Shown here: positions 10,160 through 23,197 of the stretch, piece by piece
Layout: every line of letters starts with the position of its first letter
Position numbering within the stretch: the stretch's first letter is position 1
Source of the DNA: Lactarius indigo
Taxonomy: Eukaryota > Basidiomycota > Agaricomycetes > Russulales > Russulaceae
Reading direction: 5' to 3'
Assembly (NCBI GenBank): GCA_025766275.1
Contig: JAFKAC010000134.1
Coordinates: 62,001 to 126,000 of the forward strand
DNA length: 64,000 nucleotides
The notes under the pieces: model-generated
What the model was told of the DNA's origin: nothing
What the model saw: the letters and a program-made list of their open reading frames with translations, nothing else
The model's database searches: none
Program-made: the position numbers and the translations under genes

Positions 10160-13100
10160 ATGAATACTGTACAAGTCCATTGTCCTGGGTGCAAGAAGGT
10201 TTTCAACCCGCGTGGTTTGTCTCAACACCTTAGCAGATCTCAGCGTACACACTGCCGTATCGTGCATGCAGCGTTACAAACACCATCGACGTTTCAGACG
10301 GCCAGTTCTCTGCGGTTGTCCGCTTCAACTCCAGCACCACAGAGCGTACAAGGTGACACTGGTGATGAGCACAATATAGGTATCGTCCAACCATGTGCAT
10401 GACGGTATCCACTCATGTGTGCTTCAGATACTCTGCATGCCGTTCACGCCACGCATGACGCCGACACTACCCGAGCGATGGATGTCACGGACGATGGCAG
10501 CTTTGTGGATGCCGATACTGCAGGTGCCGACGCGGCGGATACCGCAGATGCTATGGACGCCAACATCTGGGAAGCACTAGTTCAAGACATCGGCGCTACA
10601 GTTGACGCTGATCAAGAACACGCTAGCGGGGTGCAATCATCGGTTCCACCCTCATCTGAAACTCTGCGGCCATCAACTCCACCACCAAATTCACCCATAC
10701 GTGACAGCGGCGACAGCAACACTACTGGCAGTCAGGCTCAAGTGATCGTCGACAGCTTTCCGCATGGTGTCCCAGGCACCCCAATGCCTGATCCGTTTCG
10801 CGGTCAATCAGACTATCGGTCCCGTGAAGATGCACTCAATACCTCAGTCTGGGCTCCCTTTCACTCCCAGTGTGATTGGGAGATTGCGCTTTGGGCTAAG
10901 ACGCGCGGGCCGACATCGTCAGCTCTGACAGGGCTGCTTCAAATTCCCGAGGTATGAACACCGCCCTATTCAATTCACATTTACACTGACATGTCAAGGA
11001 AGGTTTCCGACCGGTTAGGACTTTCGTTTAGATCTGCTAAAGAGCTCGATCGCATCATTGACACTTTACCTGGCCGACCACCATTCGAGTGCGAGGACTT
11101 TACCGTTGGAGGTGAAAGACTGTCTTTTTATTTCCGGGATGTAATGCAATGTATTCGGTCCCTTTACGGTGACCCCGAATTTGCGCATGAGTTAGCATTT
11201 GCGCCAGAGCGCCACTATGCCGATCCCGAGCGCACGTGCCGCATCTACAGCGAAATGCATACGGGAGACTGGTGGTGGGCAGTACAGGTGCGCACACTTT
11301 CTCGAATGAATGCAAATACTTACGCATCGTGGCAACAGACGTCCCTCGAATCGCAACAGCCTGGTGCAACTGTGGTCCCACTGATACTGTCCTCCGACAA
11401 GACGCAGTTGACCCTTTTCCGAGGGAAAGCCGCATATCCCGTCTACCTCACCATCGGCAACATTCCAAAAGCCATTCGTCGCAAGCCGTCACGTCACGCC
11501 CAGCTATTGATCGGCTACATTCCAACCACCAAGCTAGAATGGATCACTAATCAGGCAGCTCGCCGCCGCGCTCTAGCAAATCTATTTCACTCTTGCATGC
11601 GTAAACTACTAGTCCCGGCCACGCGCTACAGTGAAAGCGGTATCGCGATGATGAGTGGGGATGGGATTTGGCGCCGGTGCCATCCCATATTCGCCATCTT
11701 TGTTGGCGACTATCCCGAACAGGCATTGGTAACGTGCACATACAATGGCCGTTGTCCAAAGTGTACAGTCACTCTTGACAGACTAGGTGAATACGCTAGG
11801 TTCCCTCCACGCAGCTACAATGAAGCCATCGACACATATCTCTTGGCGGATGAGGAGGTCCGCACATTCCACGCGGCTTGTCGTGAAGTGGGCCTTAAGC
11901 CCGTATTCCATCCATTTTGGGAATCTTTCGCACTCTCTAATATATTCATCTCCATCACGCCAGATATCCTGCATCAGCTGCTGCAGGGCGTCATGAAGCA
12001 CCTGATGGCGTGGCTGAGAAGCGCATTCGGACCAGTCACAATTGATGCACGCTGTCGATCATTGCCTCCTAATCATCATATCGCCACATTCGCAAAGGGT
12101 ATATCAGGTCTTTCTCGCGTCACAGGCTTAGAACACAAGAACTTGTGCCGAATACTCCTGGGTCTGACTGTTGACCACCCTCTTCCCTCTGGACAAGCAC
12201 CTTTGCGGCTAATCCGAACTACACGCGCGCTACTCGATTTCCTATATCTCGCTCAGCTTCCTTCTCAAACAACTGAAACTCTGCGCCGCCTTGACGATTC
12301 CCTGGCTAACTTCCACAGTAATAAATCTATTTTCGTTGATCTGGGCATTCGCGATCACTTCAACATTCCAAAGGTACACAGTCTCATTCATTACTCATCT
12401 TCGATCACGCTATTCGGTACCACGGACAATTACAATACGGAGCAAACGGAGCGCCTTCACATTGACTTCACAAAGGATGCTTACCGTGCGACAAACCGCA
12501 AGAATGAATACCAACAAATGACTGCCTGGCTAGAGCGCCGCGAGAAGGTGCAACAGTACATTGCCTTCGTTAGACAGCGGCAGGGGGTTGACCAGGAGAA
12601 CGCGCAAATTTCTCAGCCAAGCGGACCTCCACAGCCCACCACACGGCATATAAAGATGACGCTACACCCATCTACAAAGGCAACGTCATTTGATGTCCTT
12701 GCTGTGAGGTATGGCGCTGTCGAATTTCAGGATGCGCTCGCCGATTTCATCGCTCAGATGAATCACCCCAACGCTTCGGCAGCTAACTTAAGAGCTCTGG
12801 CTGCTGACACGCTGATTCCTTTCCGCTCAGTCCCAACATATCACAAGATCAAATTCCAGTCAGATGGCCACCCCGAAGTAGTGGATGCAATTCATGTCCG
12901 GCCGGAACAAGAGGACTCACGCGGGCGCCGCATACCATCACGCTTTGACACTGCTCTTGTTCGCAGTAGCTCTCAAAATAGCACAGGTGGAAATAGTGGT
13001 AGGTTCCAATTATATCGACGCCCCTGATCAATCTAATTGCTACTTAGGCTACCGAATAGCGCAAGTCCGTGTTGTCTTTCAGTTACCATATAGGGCAATC

Positions 13101-13421
13101 CCAGAGGTGTTTCCGTCATTGGACACTGCAGTGGCTGCGCTTCCAACTCATCTGGCATATGTCGAATGGTTTTCTACCATTCCTACCATGCCCGATGCCA
13201 ATCACTTAATGTACAGAGTCTCTCGGTCGATGCACAATGGCCACCGGCATGCTAGCATCATTCCGGTCAGCTCTATCGTTTCTAGCATACATTTATTTCC
13301 TCGTTTTAGTCATCGTACTATACCTCAGGACTGGAACACTTATTCAGTACTTGAGTTATGTCATACGTTTTATATAAATCCCTTCAGTGACCGAGATACC
13401 TACCTTAGATTTTTGTCGTAA
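10160..13421 (+). CDS. Plavaka-type transposase, copy 2, full length
   Basis: Exons 10160..10379, 10428..10951, 11003..11287, 11339..12998, 13048..13421 total 3063 nt, giving 1020 residues with all phases consistent. The 51-nt intron at 11288 is stop-free and in frame, so it could be retained; copy 1 has a stop at the same place, which supports splicing. Residues 8-32 form a C2H2-type finger (CPGCKKVF...HLSRSQRTHC) likely to bind the element ends. Then come an acidic/Ser-Pro linker, the WAPFHSQCDWEIALWAK block, and the DDE-type core with SGDG, GDYPEQ, CTYNGRCPKC, PDILHQLLQG and NTEQTERLHIDFTKDAYRATN. It is strongly similar to copy 1 over its whole length and appears intact. Confidence 0.92.
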
Positions 13422-13541
13422 TGAACCCTCCATTATATTATCTCATAAGCGATTATGTGAACTACTGTCATTACTAGTGATTATCATTAATTACTAGTAC
13501 GCCACCCGCATTATCCAAATTATAACTAATTTAGCGCGGCA

Positions 13542-13576
13542 TTATCTCTCGCTAGCGCGGGAGGTTTTTCCTGATG
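13542..13576. repeat. Right terminal inverted repeat, Plavaka copy 2
   Basis: TTATCTCTCGCTAGCGCGGG then AGGTTTTTCCTGATG. It is the exact complement of the left end at 6402..6436. Confidence 0.9.
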
Positions 13577-14545
13577 AACTCTGGCCTTCAATCGCATTTG
13601 TTCAACGTTCAACGTTTAAAGCACTCATTCCCGATGCCGAGGCAACTCGCGCATGGACGCGTACTATCACTTCAACAGAAAGAATCAGTCCCTGGTTAAC
13701 GGCGACACTGCTTGGTTACAGAGCAGTCGACATGCGCCCACAATTCTGAGGCGAGCGATCAGCGTCAGATGTTCATTACAGCCCGAGCCATGAGACACGA
13801 GATTAGGAGGTGTCTCTGAGTGGCCGGTCTGAGGCGATGCGTGGCACGAGCGGTGCCTTAGAGCATGGTCTTTGAGTGAGCGAACACGGCGGCACGTGGC
13901 CACTCTTTCCTTGACTGCCACCACCACCTGTCCGCCCACTTTTCTAACCGGTCTAGAAAACCAGAATATTTTTTTTTGCACGCCCGCAACACCATTTTGC
14001 TATGGGATCGATGATGCGTTTCATTGCATCCGCCGGTGCCATTCTAATCGCTCCGGGAGGGTCCCACCACCCGTCGCGACCTCGGCTCGGCAGCAAAGTC
14101 TCATTTTCAATTGAGAAGCGCTTTGCCCTTTGGCACATTCTTCTACGCTGTCAGATTACCCCATCCCCTCTATAGTTTTCTAGTTACCTACAATGCTTGT
14201 ACACACCCCCCGAACCGCTTGCCTAAACGAAACCATAGCCCTTCGAGTTGGCGCCGTCGATGTTTCGTGCCGCGCACCGGTGATCCCTCTCTCCCCTCTC
14301 GCTGGTGCTTTACGAAACCCCATCCCTGAGAAACAATCCAGCGACTCGCAAAGAGCGAGGTTTGCTGAGCAACCAAACTGCCAAGCGCCCATATGTCGGA
14401 CGCCCCTGATGGACAGCCATTCTTTCCCACAGTCGGTGACGATCTCGATTATCACTGGCACGAGGTAAACACACTTAATACTCCCACTACACTATACTCT
14501 GCAGCAGCTAAACAGGTTTACTACGACTCATCGGACTGGTGCTAG
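13577..14545. other. Intergenic sequence upstream of F-box gene 2
   Basis: No gene recognised. From about 14340 on it is similar to 4000..4230 upstream of F-box 1 (GCCAAGCGCCCA, ATGTCGGACGCC, TTTCCCACAGTC), so the duplicated F-box unit reaches at least this far upstream. The ATGTCGGACGCC frame stays open to GGCACGAG|GTAAAC at 14464 and could be the relic of an older exon. It is not open in the F-box 1 copy. Confidence 0.4.
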
Positions 14546-14556
14546 TATAAGCAGAT

Positions 14557-14564
14557 TATAAGAG
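14557..14564 (+). promoter_or_regulatory. TATA box, F-box gene 2
   Basis: TATAAGAG lies 43 bp upstream of the start codon. The same box is found before F-box genes 3-6 at similar distance, followed by the shared GAGC..CTCC..ACAGAG leader. Confidence 0.65.
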
Positions 14565-14599
14565 CTCCACAGAGCTTACTTAGTTTATCACCCACATCA

Positions 14600-16430
14600 A
14601 TGGGTACTCCGAGTCAAAGGTTTGTCTAAGGCACTTCCTTCGCCATATCACTGGGTTGATTAGTGTTGATAACCTATCCAATTAGCCACTCCCCAGTCTC
14701 CCTTTCGAGTTTTTCTGAACCGCTTTCAAGTCTTTCGATCAGCGCTCCCAGGTGTGTCCAGTGCTTATCAAGCGACTGAGTACTCACTGGTACTCACTGC
14801 TGGTCCTCAATTAGCGTCCGTCCGCTTTCCCCACCGGGTAATTCGTCTTCTGGTGCCACTTTACATACAAAATATATTGCTCAAGGTCATTTCGAGGGAC
14901 AACACAATGGAAGCACTCAAGGTGCGTCCTTTAGCACCCCCGTCACGGTGGTGACCAAGGTGGTGACCGCAGCGAGAACTGACTTTGTGTGACACAGTCG
15001 AGAGTCGCCCAACGACAATTGACATGCTCCCAGACAATGTCTTGCTCGAAATATTTGATTTCTATCGAAAACATCACAACTACCACCACAGCCCTGTGTG
15101 GAAATGGCACTTACTTGTGCACGTATGTCAAACCTGGCGACAACTCATCTTTGCGTCGCCACACCGTCTTGAGGTCAAAATTCTCTGCACACACGGAACT
15201 CCTGTCAGGAAGATTCTGTCTATCTGGCCCGCCTTTCCTATCATTATTCGTTACGAGTATTGCTGGAACCCCATTGTTCCAGAAGACAACATCATTGTGC
15301 CAGAAGACAACATCATTTCTGCACTCGAGCACCACGATCGCGTGTGTGAGATCGAGCTTGGCCTTGGCTTACAATGGAGCTCGCGGTCGGAGAAGTTTGA
15401 CGCAGCGCTGCAGAAGCCATTTCCACTTCTGACGCGTCTCCAAATTCACCCGTTGTCTAGCCGTTTACCTGCCCTTCCCGCCGAATTCTTGGGAGGAACT
15501 GCACCGCGCTTACGGGAAATCTCCTTGTTCCGCATCCCCTATCCAGCGTTACCGGTGCTTCTTTTGTCGACTAGTGACCTCGTCAAGCTCGATCTTCAAC
15601 ATATACCCCCGACTGGTTACATTTCACCCGAGGCCATGGTCGCGTCTTTGGCCACATTGCCCAGGCTGGATTCCCTTTCCATTGGATTTCAATCACCAAC
15701 TCCCCGCCCTGATGTAGGCCCGCCTCCCGTAACACGGACTGTTCTTCCTGCTCTCACCTACTTTCACTTCCTCGGTTCTAGCGAGTATATGGAGGACCTC
15801 GTTTCCCGGATCGACAGCCCTCAGCTAAACCGGATCTTCGTGAATTATCTCTGGCTTGTTGACTATCGGGTTACACAGCTTTCCAAGTTCATCGATCGGT
15901 CAGCCGGGCCCAAGCTAACCCTATCCCGTCGCGCGCGTATTGCCTTTTCCAGTTGCGCCGTTAGGTTCATCGTGTATCCGCATGTAGATCATTCATACAT
16001 CGATCGGCGCCCTCATGAGGTTGACGTCTCATGCGAAGAGTTAGACTCGCACGTTTTAGATATAGCCCGGCTACTCGGTCATTTTCACACCTCACTCTCT
16101 AATGTGGTCCATCTCGATATCGGAACCGAGCTTGAGGAAAATCAATTAGTGCAAGTCGAATGGCTGCACCTCTTCTACCGATTCCCCACCGTGCAGGCGC
16201 TGTGTTTATATCGCGAGTCCGCGGGGCACGTTGCCATTGCACTGGACGACATCCCGGGCGAGCTGGTCGCCGAAGTGTTGCCATCCCTTTATTTGATTTG
16301 CTTGGTGGGCCAGCCAGCGTCATCAATTGGGAAGTTTATTGTCGCCCGCCGGCTTTCTGGTCGCCCTGTAACCGTCATTGACACAGCGATGGAGTTCATT
16401 CAGAGGCTCGAGTCCTCCGTCGGCAGATAG
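14600..16430 (+). CDS. F-box protein 2, four exons
   Basis: Exons 14600..14619, 14686..14751, 14815..14921, 14998..16430; 1626 nt, giving 541 residues, phases exact. The N-terminus starts MGTPSQSHSPVSLSSFSEPL and continues Ser/Pro-rich. The F-box begins at about residue 74 (MLPDNVLLEIFDFYRKHH), followed by W..LVHVCQTWRQLIFASPHRL and a C-terminal LRR-like substrate-binding region with TGYISPEAMVASLATLPRLDSL. This is the best-preserved example of the family gene structure: TATA, mini-exon, Ser/Pro exon, linker exon, F-box exon. It lies in tandem orientation with the other five. The likely role is substrate choice for an SCF ubiquitin ligase; the substrate is unknown. Confidence 0.85.
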
Positions 16431-16679
16431 TAGGATGCTCGCTGCGTATCCTATGGCCCAGTGTTTTACAATTTACGGTAACTGTCCCTCTGTCTTATTG
16501 GCATTCAGGAAATACTTATGTTCGTAGACGAATATATCGATAGTATGCCGTTTGTCACAATGGTATCATACAGATACATAATCTTCACGTCTGCGGAGAC
16601 AGTGAGAAACTCTTCGTTCGCATTGGCGTTCAATCGCACCCCTTGCCCTCATATCCCCGGTCTCTTGCAACCTCTGTTT

Positions 16680-16745
16680 GTATTTTTTTTTTCAATTGAT
16701 TTATTCCCCGGAGTAAGGGTCAATGACCCAGACCAGACATGAATA
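16680..16745 (-). repeat. Possible 5'-truncated retroposon tail
   Basis: A T run (poly(A) on minus) is followed by CAATTGATTTATTCCCCGGAG. This resembles the poly(T)-GAATCCATTTATATTCCGGGG end of the retroposon in F-box 3. It is probably a short remnant of the same or a related family; the similarity is short. The stretch 16746..17415 has no recognisable gene, only GAACCGAAC-like repeats around 16815..16915. Confidence 0.35.
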
Positions 16746-17415
16746 GTGCATTTTTAAATGGCACTCTACGACGCATCTAGGTGCCTCCTTAGCCGCCCGC
16801 GGCCGGAGAGTGCTCGAACTGAGCACTGAACTTTTAGTTTGAGCCTGAAACTACCGTAACCGAACTGAACTTTTGGGCTCAGGTTCGGCTGCTTCTCCAA
16901 ACCGAACCGTACCGTGGTCCAGCAATATTAGCATTTTGGTGCCCGTGGGTCCGAGTCATTGTGAATGTGTGGGCATGTGCTACAAGTTTATCAGTCTTAA
17001 TAAGCCAGGCCAAGTGACCTTGGCAACGAAGGCATCCCAATAGAAAATGTGATGTGGCAAGCACCGCAGTCATGGAAGTTGGAGCCGTGTTATATTACAG
17101 GCGCCATACCACCGCCATGCCCTACAGTACTATCGATTATGTTCGGGAAGGTAAAGAGACTGTTGCAGAATTTTACGACCAAAAGTCGCAAGTGTAAGTG
17201 CACCAGCCAAATGCCAATCTCGTGATCAGGATCCCCTAGTCTGGCTTGTCGATTGCATGTACGAATTACATATGGGCGCCTCAAGGGCCTATGTAAAGAG
17301 GGAGCAAATGGGGTTAAGGAGATATGACACGACATAGACAGCACACGAACAAGAGACAGCCACAAATAAATAACTAGAGGACAAGGTAAGTTCGCGATGG
17401 TAGTAGGGTCTATAT

Positions 17416-18309
<894 letters not shown>

Positions 18310-18451
18310 GGCGCACGAAAGCGAGAGCTAGGAAATGAGAAAACGAAAGTGGGACGTTTGAGGGTCAAGGTGAAAGGCGTGGACCGGCTCTTGGTGGAGG
18401 CTAATTGGGTTATGTAATATCTATTTCCTCGGAACTCTTTTCAGGCTCGCG
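18310..18451. promoter_or_regulatory. Divergent promoter of SEC4 and DBP3
   Basis: Only 142 bp separate the two start codons, so both genes must be transcribed from overlapping control sequence. No clear TATA box is visible. Confidence 0.6.
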
Positions 18452-20550
18452 ATGACCATAGACATCGAGCCATCCCGTTCCCACAAAAAGGCTGACAAGA
18501 AGCGCAAAGACAGGACTTCTGAGGCCACTGGAAACACTGAGGACGCGACAGACGAAAGAGAAGAACGAAGAAAGAGGCGCAAGAAGGAAAAAAAGAGAGA
18601 GAAGGAGAGTGCTATCGATGGTGCACTCTCATTCTCGCTTTCGCCTTGTAGCTAGCTAACATGGACGATATAAGATGTCAATGTAGATGAAGTTGTACAT
18701 GTGAAGAAAAGAAAGCACAAAAAAAGTACGACTATTGTACAAGAGGATGCTCCCGTCCACTCAGAGCAGTCCGTCGCTGATGAGATAGGCGCGTATCATG
18801 CTTCTCCGGATGTCTCACCAAGTCTTAGACCCCAGGCAGTCTCACCTAGAGAGCGTAAAAGCAGGAAAAAAGACAAGAAGAGCAGAAAGGCGAACGTTAA
18901 TTCTGATTTAATTGAAGAGCCCCGCGAAGGAAAGAAGGAAAAGCGTAGACGTGACCATATAGATGTTGTTTCTCCTTCCCCCAAAGAACATCGCACAACC
19001 ACATCGTTTTCTGAAGCGCAAGCATACCTCGCAAAGCACGGCGTCAGCGTCCACCCCCTGCCCGACACCCCCAGCCTGTATCCTATCACCTCCTTTGATG
19101 CCCTCCCCATACCAGACCTCCTCCGTGGCGCCTTTTCTACTTTCAACGAACCGACCCCAGTCCAAGCCTGTGCTTGGCCCCCTGCACTCGCCGGAAAGGA
19201 TGTTGTTGGCATCGCCGAGACGGGCAGTGGCAAGACATTGGCGTTCGGCATTCCCGCGCTCACCCGGCTGCTATCCTCCGGTAGCCCAGGGAAGGGCCCG
19301 CGCGCACTCGTCCTTGCGCCGACGCGCGAGCTCGCGCTTCAAACGCATGACGCACTCTCCGCGCTTAAGGCCGTGCAGTGCGCCGTTGCGTTTGGAGGCG
19401 TCGACAAGGCTCAGCAAGCACGTAATATCAAGGGTGCGCAGGTAGTGGTCGGCACACCCGGACGCATTCTGGACCTCATAGGCGACGGCGGACTCGTGCT
19501 CGGAGCGGTGGAGTACCTCGTGTTAGACGAAGCAGACCGTATGCTGGACAAGGGTTTCGAAAACGATATTCGTGCGATCATCGGGCATACGAAGCAGGGT
19601 GCTGCGCGCCAAACCCTGATGTGTACGTGTGGACACTTATTGTGGCGTTGCTGATCTTGAAATGTGTGGAGGTCAGTCAGTGCGACGTGGCCCGAAGCAG
19701 TCCGTCGGCTGGCGAGTTCTTTTTTACGCGATCCGGTGCGGGTTACCGTGGGGAGTGAGGATTTGTCGGCTAACAGCCGTGTCGCACAAGGTATGTGGCG
19801 CATCTTGTTCCCCCACACTCGCTCTAAAACGTCTCTCAGAAATTGAGGTATTCGATGACGATCGCGAAAAGGAGTAAGTGACTCGGGTTTCTACCCCCGC
19901 GAAACTTGACTAAGCGTTCGCGGCAGCCAGCGCCTGCTCGCCCACCTGAGGAAACTTGTGCCGAAGAAAAAGGGCGGCGATCTACCGGACCGGATCCTCG
20001 TGTTTGTGCTTTACAAGAAAGAGGCATCGCGCGTTGAAAATACGTTGCGGAGGTCAGGATACGCAGTAGGTGCGCTGCACGGGGACATGACGCAGCCGGC
20101 GCGACTGGCCGCGTTGCAGCAGTTTCGGGATGGCGCAACGAGGTTGCTCGTTGCGACTGACGTGGCGGCACGTGGGCTAGACATACCCGATGTCGCTTGC
20201 GTACTTAACTACAGCTTTCCGCTGACGGTTGAGGACTACATACACCGGATCGGCCGAACGGGTGCGTAGTAGGGTCTTTTCGGACCCGAACTGATGCTGA
20301 TAGATGCGATGGATCAGGGCGGGGGGGTAAAGATGGACGGAGTATCACCTTCTTCACGGGGAACAACCATGAACGGGGACTTGCGGGTGAGCTGGCGCGA
20401 GTTCTGAGAGAGGGTGGAGTGGACGTCGCTCCGTTGTCGGACAAATTTCCGATGGCGATCAAGAAGAAGACGCACGGTGTGTACGGTGCCTTCTTCCGAG
20501 AGGATGTAGATATGTCCGCGGTGCCAAAAAAGATAGTTTTCGAGGATTAG
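18452..20550 (+). CDS. DBP3: ATP-dependent RNA helicase Dbp3, DEAD-box
   Basis: Exons 18452..18620, 18675..19622, 19677..19790, 19840..19873, 19927..20261, 20318..20550; 1833 nt, giving 610 residues, all in phase. A long Lys-rich N-terminus ([17 protein letters not shown]) precedes the core, as in Dbp3. Core motifs in order: [15 protein letters not shown] (Q motif), [86 protein letters not shown]. Exon 4 is only 34 nt. Dbp3 works in the nucleolus in pre-rRNA processing (ITS1 cleavage in yeast). It is longer than the yeast protein, mostly in the basic N-terminal extension. Confidence 0.92.
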
Positions 20551-20859
20551 TAGTTTACCCGTAGAAACGAGCACCCCGCGTAGCGTCGCTCCAAAATGGT
20601 TAATAACACTTTCCAAGTATATCGACATCGCCGGCGACGGTGACGACAGTGCCGAGTCATCGGCAAATCTCTCAACAACGCACCGCCATCACCTATCGAC
20701 ACGACATCGGGGCAGTGTGCTATCGACTGTAATCGGGATACTCTGCTTCCATAGCGTACGCCGACAGCCAACTCCATTAATATCGCTCTCTTGCTGCTAC
20801 CTAAGCAGTGACTACCTCGACGTTTGCACCTTGACCCGCTTCACCAAACCGCAGTGGAT

Positions 20860-22653
20860 ATGATGGGCCTTTTCACCAAAGGCAGGCCACGCGGGCCTTC
20901 CTCTGCTGATGATAAAGTGCCAGAGGACACGAATCCTGACGATACCTCCATCTTGTCCGTCCCCTCAACCCCATCTCTCCTCCGCATTAAATGTCGACGA
21001 CCGTGCTGACGATCAACCCCCCCAGAGACGAGGATGAAGGCTCTATCATCCTATCACTCATTTCACAACTTCGGTGCGTCCCTCCTCCATCCTCGCCCCT
21101 CGCAATCAACAACTTGACAAACCGCTTCTCCGTCATCATCCTCCCAGAGTCGGCATGGACCTCTCCAAAGTCACCTTCCCGACCTTCGTCCTCGAGCCCA
21201 GGAGTATGCTCGAGCGCATAACAGATTTCATGGCGCACCCGGATCTCATCTTTGGGTGAGTCAATATCTGTCATCCGCGCGGTTGCAGCATGGCATCCTC
21301 GGGTCCTAGTAAAGCACCACTCTGGGTTATATCTTCCCATCGTGCCTTGCTGCTCCGCACCCCCCGACTTCCCATGCGTTTTTAATTTTGTCCTATCTGT
21401 AGCGCCGAGCAGTGTGATGACCCTGAAGAGCGTTTTATCCGCGTGCTTCAGTACTACCTCGCGGGCTGGCACATCAAGCCCAAGGGCGTCAAGAAGCCGT
21501 GAGCCGTTCCCACACCCTGTTCCATCCCTTCATTCAAACAACATTCAAACAGATACAACCCCGTCCTAGGCGAATTCTTCCGATGCCGCTATGACTATCC
21601 GAACAACACGCAAGGGTTCTTCATCTCGGAGCAAGGTGCGCATTCTCCCCCCCCCCGCCCCCTACCCATTATGCGGATTCGGGGCTTATATTTCTCCGAC
21701 AGTATCGCATCACCCACCTATATCCGCCTTTTACTACGTTTCACCCGCGAACAAGGTCGCCATCGTCGGCGAGCTCCGACCAAAGTCCAAGTTCCTCGGC
21801 AACTCGGTCTCTACGACAATGGAGGGCGAGAACCGCATAACGCTCATGGGCCGTCCGGAGGACGGAGGTACGAGAGAGGCGTTTTTTTTCCGCATCAGTT
21901 CGCTGACATGTCCCCTTCGTTCAGAATACGTGATAACGATGCCAAACATGTACGCGCGCGGCATCCTCTTCGGCAAGATGGTCATCGAGCTCGGCGACGC
22001 ATGCACGGCCCGCAACGACGCGCACGACCTGCACGCCGACATCGAGTTCAAGACCAAGGGCTTCTTCTCTGGCACCTACAACGCCATAGCTGGCCGCGTC
22101 AAGCGCGGCACGACCGATCTCGGCGAGGTCAGCGGCAAGTGGAGCGCGCTCATGGAGTTCAAGACTGCCAAGGCACGTCATCCCCCCCTCCCTCCAATAA
22201 CCTTATAATAATCAAAATCCCACCTGCAGACCGGGGAGAAGAGAGCGCTGTTCGACGTGCAGAAAAACGGCAGCGCTATAGCGCCCAAGTGGGTCGCGCC
22301 GGAGGACGCACAGGAACCATACGAGAGCCGCAGGCTTTGGCGAGACCTTACGCGCGCGCTCCTCGCGAAGGACATGGACGCCGCCACGACCGCCAAGGCA
22401 GCCGTCGAGAATGCGCAGCGTGAGACGCGTGCGTCGGGCGTCAAGCATGTGACCCGCTTCTTCGAGCTCCACGATAACCGTTGGGCGCCCCGTATCCAGT
22501 GCGTAACCCCCCCCCCCCCCTGCCCTCCCCTTCCTTCGACGCAATTTTGTTTTGACCCTGTGTGTTAGGCTTCCGGAGGACCCACAAGAGGCTACGGAGG
22601 CGGTACAGGCGTGGATATGGTCCGGCCCGTCTGAGACCAGTGCAACGACCTGA
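20860..22653 (+). CDS. KES1: Oxysterol-binding protein, Kes1/Osh4 type
   Basis: Exons 20860..20954, 21026..21073, 21148..21255, 21403..21498, 21553..21635, 21703..21867, 21925..22172, 22230..22498, 22569..22653; 1197 nt, giving 398 residues. The lipid-transfer signature [12 protein letters not shown] is split by an intron after EQ. Other conserved parts are [48 protein letters not shown] and [11 protein letters not shown]. Intron 22173..22229 starts with GC, a GC-AG intron. The start is the less certain part: a variant starting at 20991 is also open, but the chosen model gives [15 protein letters not shown], which fits the family. Kes1 exchanges sterol for PI4P between membranes and restrains Golgi vesicle formation. 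No PH domain is present. Confidence 0.9.
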
Positions 22654-23197
22654 AGGCAACTACCCTGAGCCCGAACCCCCCCACGCATCGGGGGGTCTAT
22701 ATACTAAGGGGGCGGTTTTTTAGAGAGTTACTGTAATGGATAACACCGTTCAACCGCCACTTGCTGCTACTGCTTGCTCGCTCGCCATGGAGCGTTTTTT
22801 GCAGGCGTGTTGTATGTGTGTTTGTTGTTGTTGTACCACATCTCCAGCTATTGTATAATGCAAATTCAATTTTTTGAAATTTCTATCTCTCTCCATCTCT
22901 CCGTTGTGTTGTAAAAAAAGAGGACAGTCTTTAGGGTTTTCAGTAAAGAATTGTAAGTATTTGTATGTATATGAGGGTATGCATATAAGACGAGGGGAAT
23001 AATAGCCCACCAGTGGTGGGGAATGCAGCAAGCAACGACGACCCATATGAGGGGTAAGAGCCAAAACAAAAACAAAAAAAGGTCAGTGTTAAAAAAGTGT
23101 AAAGTTGAGCATGCAGTGGGGGACCCAATGGTTAAAAGAGATATCGTACGAGATCCTGAGCAACGAAGCCAAAGTCGATTAAATCCACCACACAGTC
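22654..23197. other. Convergent intergenic region
   Basis: 3' flanks of KES1 (plus) and the coiled-coil gene (minus). AT-rich, with short A and T runs. I see no gene or repeat. Confidence 0.5.

Larger units (their letters stand above)
6402..13576 (+). mobile_element. Complete Plavaka DNA transposon carrying a DUF6532-type cargo gene
   Basis: A 7.2-kb element bounded by 35-bp inverted repeats (6402..6436 and 13542..13576, exact complements) and holding two divergent genes: transposase on plus, DUF6532-type protein on minus. Both ends hold AT-rich subterminal arrays of GATAATT/ATTATC words (6436..6700 and 13430..13545), as expected for CACTA-like elements with many transposase binding sites. 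The target duplication is unclear: flanks read ...CAAC before and GAAC after, if the repeat starts at ATCAGG. Perfect terminal repeats and two open multi-exon genes argue for recent insertion. It sits just downstream of F-box 1. Confidence 0.85.

Noticed and set aside
9467..10163. Overlapping plus-strand ORFs of 60-97 residues between the two Plavaka genes
   Set aside because: They are translations of the tandem repeat, repeat the same words ([10 protein letters not shown]), and have no family similarity.
16815..16915. GAACCGAAC-like repeats as a transposon end
   Set aside because: There are no matching terminal repeat, tail or target duplication nearby.
19629..19877. Plus-strand ORF over the DBP3 helicase gene
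   Set aside because: It overlaps the small DBP3 exons and introns in another frame, while the spliced DBP3 frame carries the SATWPE motif.
21671..22423. 250-residue ORF over KES1
   Set aside because: Arg/His-rich shadow frame in GC-rich coding sequence. The spliced frame carries the EQVSHHPP signature instead.
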